Shown here: piece after piece, positions 62,899-64,000 of the stretch
How positions within the stretch are numbered: position 1 is the stretch's first letter
Layout: each line of letters begins with the position of its first letter
From: Rhizobium sp. NLR16a
GTDB taxonomy: Bacteria > Pseudomonadota > Alphaproteobacteria > Rhizobiales > Rhizobiaceae
Length of the DNA: 64,000 nucleotides
Reading direction: 5' to 3'
Assembly: GCF_017948245.1 (NCBI RefSeq)
Contig: NZ_CP072867.1
Coordinates: 124,001-188,000 of the forward strand
Made by a program: the position numbers and the translations under genes
The notes under the pieces: model-generated
What the model saw: only the letters and a program-made list of their open reading frames with translations
Database searches by the model: none
Told to the model about the DNA's origin: nothing

Positions 62899-63037
62899 TC
62901 GCCCCTCAAAGATTGCTTGTGTTGCTCTCACGTGACCATCGGCCAGATATGTATCAATCGAGAAAGAGATCGAGCAAGGCCATTTCGAGACTGATACCAA
63001 TGACATGACTGGAAGCGTCACGAAAGGATGGCGGTGG

Positions 63038-63355
63038 CTATGCCGATCGCAACAGAGATGGGTCGATATAGGACGCCGCCAGTTTTTCGATGTCGGCACA
63101 GGTTTGCCCATCTATGCCGGCTTTCATGGCGCGCTCGCGGTGTTCGGCGTCGGGTGCGAGCGCCACGGCTATCGCCTTGGACAGTTGGAAGTCGAAGCTC
63201 GAGCCCTTGCGGGCCATATCGATTTCAGCCCCGGACATGCCGAGTGCCTTAGCGTCCTTTTCCTGCTGATGAGCGATATCGGGATCGCCACGTCCGGCGG
63301 TAAGCGCGAGCTCGATCGACAGCCGTGCGCGCGCATCGAGCTTGAACCCTGCCAT
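63038..63355 (-). CDS. AhpD-like/carboxymuconolactone-decarboxylase-related protein
   Basis: A 105-residue helical protein (MAGFKLDARARLSIELALTA at the start, then IAHQQEKDAKALGMSGAEID). The pattern resembles the all-helical AhpD/CMD-like fold but lacks the catalytic CxxC of AhpD; the only Cys is in GQTCADIEK. AAGGAGG 8-9 bp before the ATG gives a strong start. It is 30 bp downstream of the DUF1348 gene and is probably co-transcribed with it. Confidence 0.65.
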   Translation of the reverse strand: MAGFKLDARARLSIELALTAGRGDPDIAHQQEKDAKALGMSGAEIDMARKGSSFDFQLSKAIAVALAPDAEHRERAMKAGIDGQTCADIEKLAASYIDPSLLRSA

Positions 63356-63385
63356 GGTGGCGACCTCCTTGATCTGGACCTGGCG

Positions 63386-63850
63386 TTAGAAGCCGAAGTC
63401 ACTCAAGCCGGGGTGATCGTCCGGCCGGCGGCCGAGTGCCCATCGGAACTTGCGCTCGGCCTCGGAGATCGGGTGCTCGTTGATGCTGGCATGGCGCGTC
63501 CGCATCAGCCCGTCCTCGGCGAATTCCCAGTTCTCGTTGCCATAGGCACGAAACCACTGACCGCTGTCATCGTGATACTCATAGGCATAGCGAACGGCGA
63601 TGCGGTTGCCCTGGAAAGCCCACAGTTCCTTGATCAACCGGTAATCGAGCTCGCGGTTCCATTTGCGCCTGAGGAAAGCTTCGGCCTCGGCGCGATTGGT
63701 CGCGAATTCGACGCGGTTGCGCCAGCGCGTATCGAGTGTATAGGCGAGCGCCACCTTGGCGGCATCGCGGCTGTTCCAGCCATCTTCGGCAAGGCGGACC
63801 TTTTCGATGGCGCTCTGTTCATTGAAAGGGGGAAGTGGCGGACGAGACAT
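63386..63850 (-). CDS. DUF1348 (NTF2-like) protein
   Basis: A 154-residue NTF2-like/SnoaL-fold protein of the DUF1348 family. Characteristic segments are [20 protein letters not shown] (21-40), [18 protein letters not shown] and [20 protein letters not shown], ending in [11 protein letters not shown]. Members have a cone-shaped pocket but no established reaction. The ATG at 63850 is preceded by AGGAAC. The remaining 150 bases to the window edge hold nothing I can assign. Confidence 0.82.
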   Translation of the reverse strand: MSRPPLPPFNEQSAIEKVRLAEDGWNSRDAAKVALAYTLDTRWRNRVEFATNRAEAEAFLRRKWNRELDYRLIKELWAFQGNRIAVRYAYEYHDDSGQWFRAYGNENWEFAEDGLMRTRHASINEHPISEAERKFRWALGRRPDDHPGLSDFGF

Positions 63851-64000
63851 GGTCGGTTCCTTTATGGGCTGGAATGGAGAGTGCGGCGGTGGTCGCCACG
63901 CGGCGACCACCGTCCGTTATTCATGTTGCAAAGACGATGAAGGTTGAAAAAGAGCAAGATGCTGTTGCGTCGGATGCATCAATGGGAACCGTCAGAGTTC

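Overview
The window looks like DNA from a fast-growing Rhizobium (R. leguminosarum / R. etli group, Alphaproteobacteria). The gene content supports this: a divergent pcaQ-pcaDCH region with a PcaQ-type box, a hut locus of the HutF/HutG type, an agp alpha-galactoside operon bracketed by two GH4 hydrolases, GC-rich codon use and rhizobial palindromic repeats. The catabolic, transporter-rich content without housekeeping genes would fit a megaplasmid or chromid, but that is inference; no replication or conjugation genes are visible.

Layout. 1-2581: protocatechuate branch of the beta-ketoadipate pathway (pcaH partial, pcaC, pcaD) divergent from pcaQ. 2648-4750: an Xre/RES toxin-antitoxin pair, an alpha/beta hydrolase and a small disordered protein. 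4751-5155: non-coding, with a terminator and three TTCGG-N4-CCGAA palindromes. 5156-9473: a LysR regulator divergent from an extradiol dioxygenase / DoxX / quinone-reductase-like operon, then a DUF899 protein. 9494-10123: a J-domain protein. 10299-24143: a large histidine-utilisation locus: hutIHGUD on the minus strand, hutF-hutC on the plus strand, a second HutC-like regulator, and a polar amino acid ABC transporter whose last gene is a histidine ammonia-lyase paralogue lacking the Ala-Ser-Gly triad that forms the MIO cofactor. 24157-31169: secreted protein, PAP2 phosphatase, dimethylglycine/sarcosine dehydrogenase-like enzyme, a three-gene XRE cassette and an MscS channel fused to a cyclic-nucleotide-binding domain. 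31320-41479: alpha-galactoside regulator and operon (agpT, agaL1, agpABCD, agaL2).

41480-47660 looks accessory. It opens with a 42-nt 3' fragment of an initiator tRNA plus a second, degraded copy. It carries a beta-carbonic anhydrase, a small secreted protein, a DUF2092 protein and a SulP anion transporter, then small secreted proteins and a hydrolase pseudogene.

47659-60179: an O-methyltransferase, followed by an apparent sugar-acid regulon. One arm (minus strand) encodes an ABC sugar transporter, an enolase-superfamily enzyme and an RraA-family aldolase. The divergent arm encodes a GntR regulator and three further enolase-superfamily enzymes. Four potential acid-sugar dehydratases with one transporter, one regulator and one candidate aldolase make a coherent pathway whose substrate I cannot name. 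60240-64000: small proteins, an exported Asp-nucleophile alpha/beta hydrolase, a LysR regulator, an AhpD-like protein and a DUF1348 protein.

A recurring theme is a strong hairpin between the solute-binding-protein gene and the first permease gene in all three ABC operons (hut-linked, agp and sugar-acid), presumably to set subunit stoichiometry. No rRNA, intact tRNA, CRISPR array, transposase or integrase was found.
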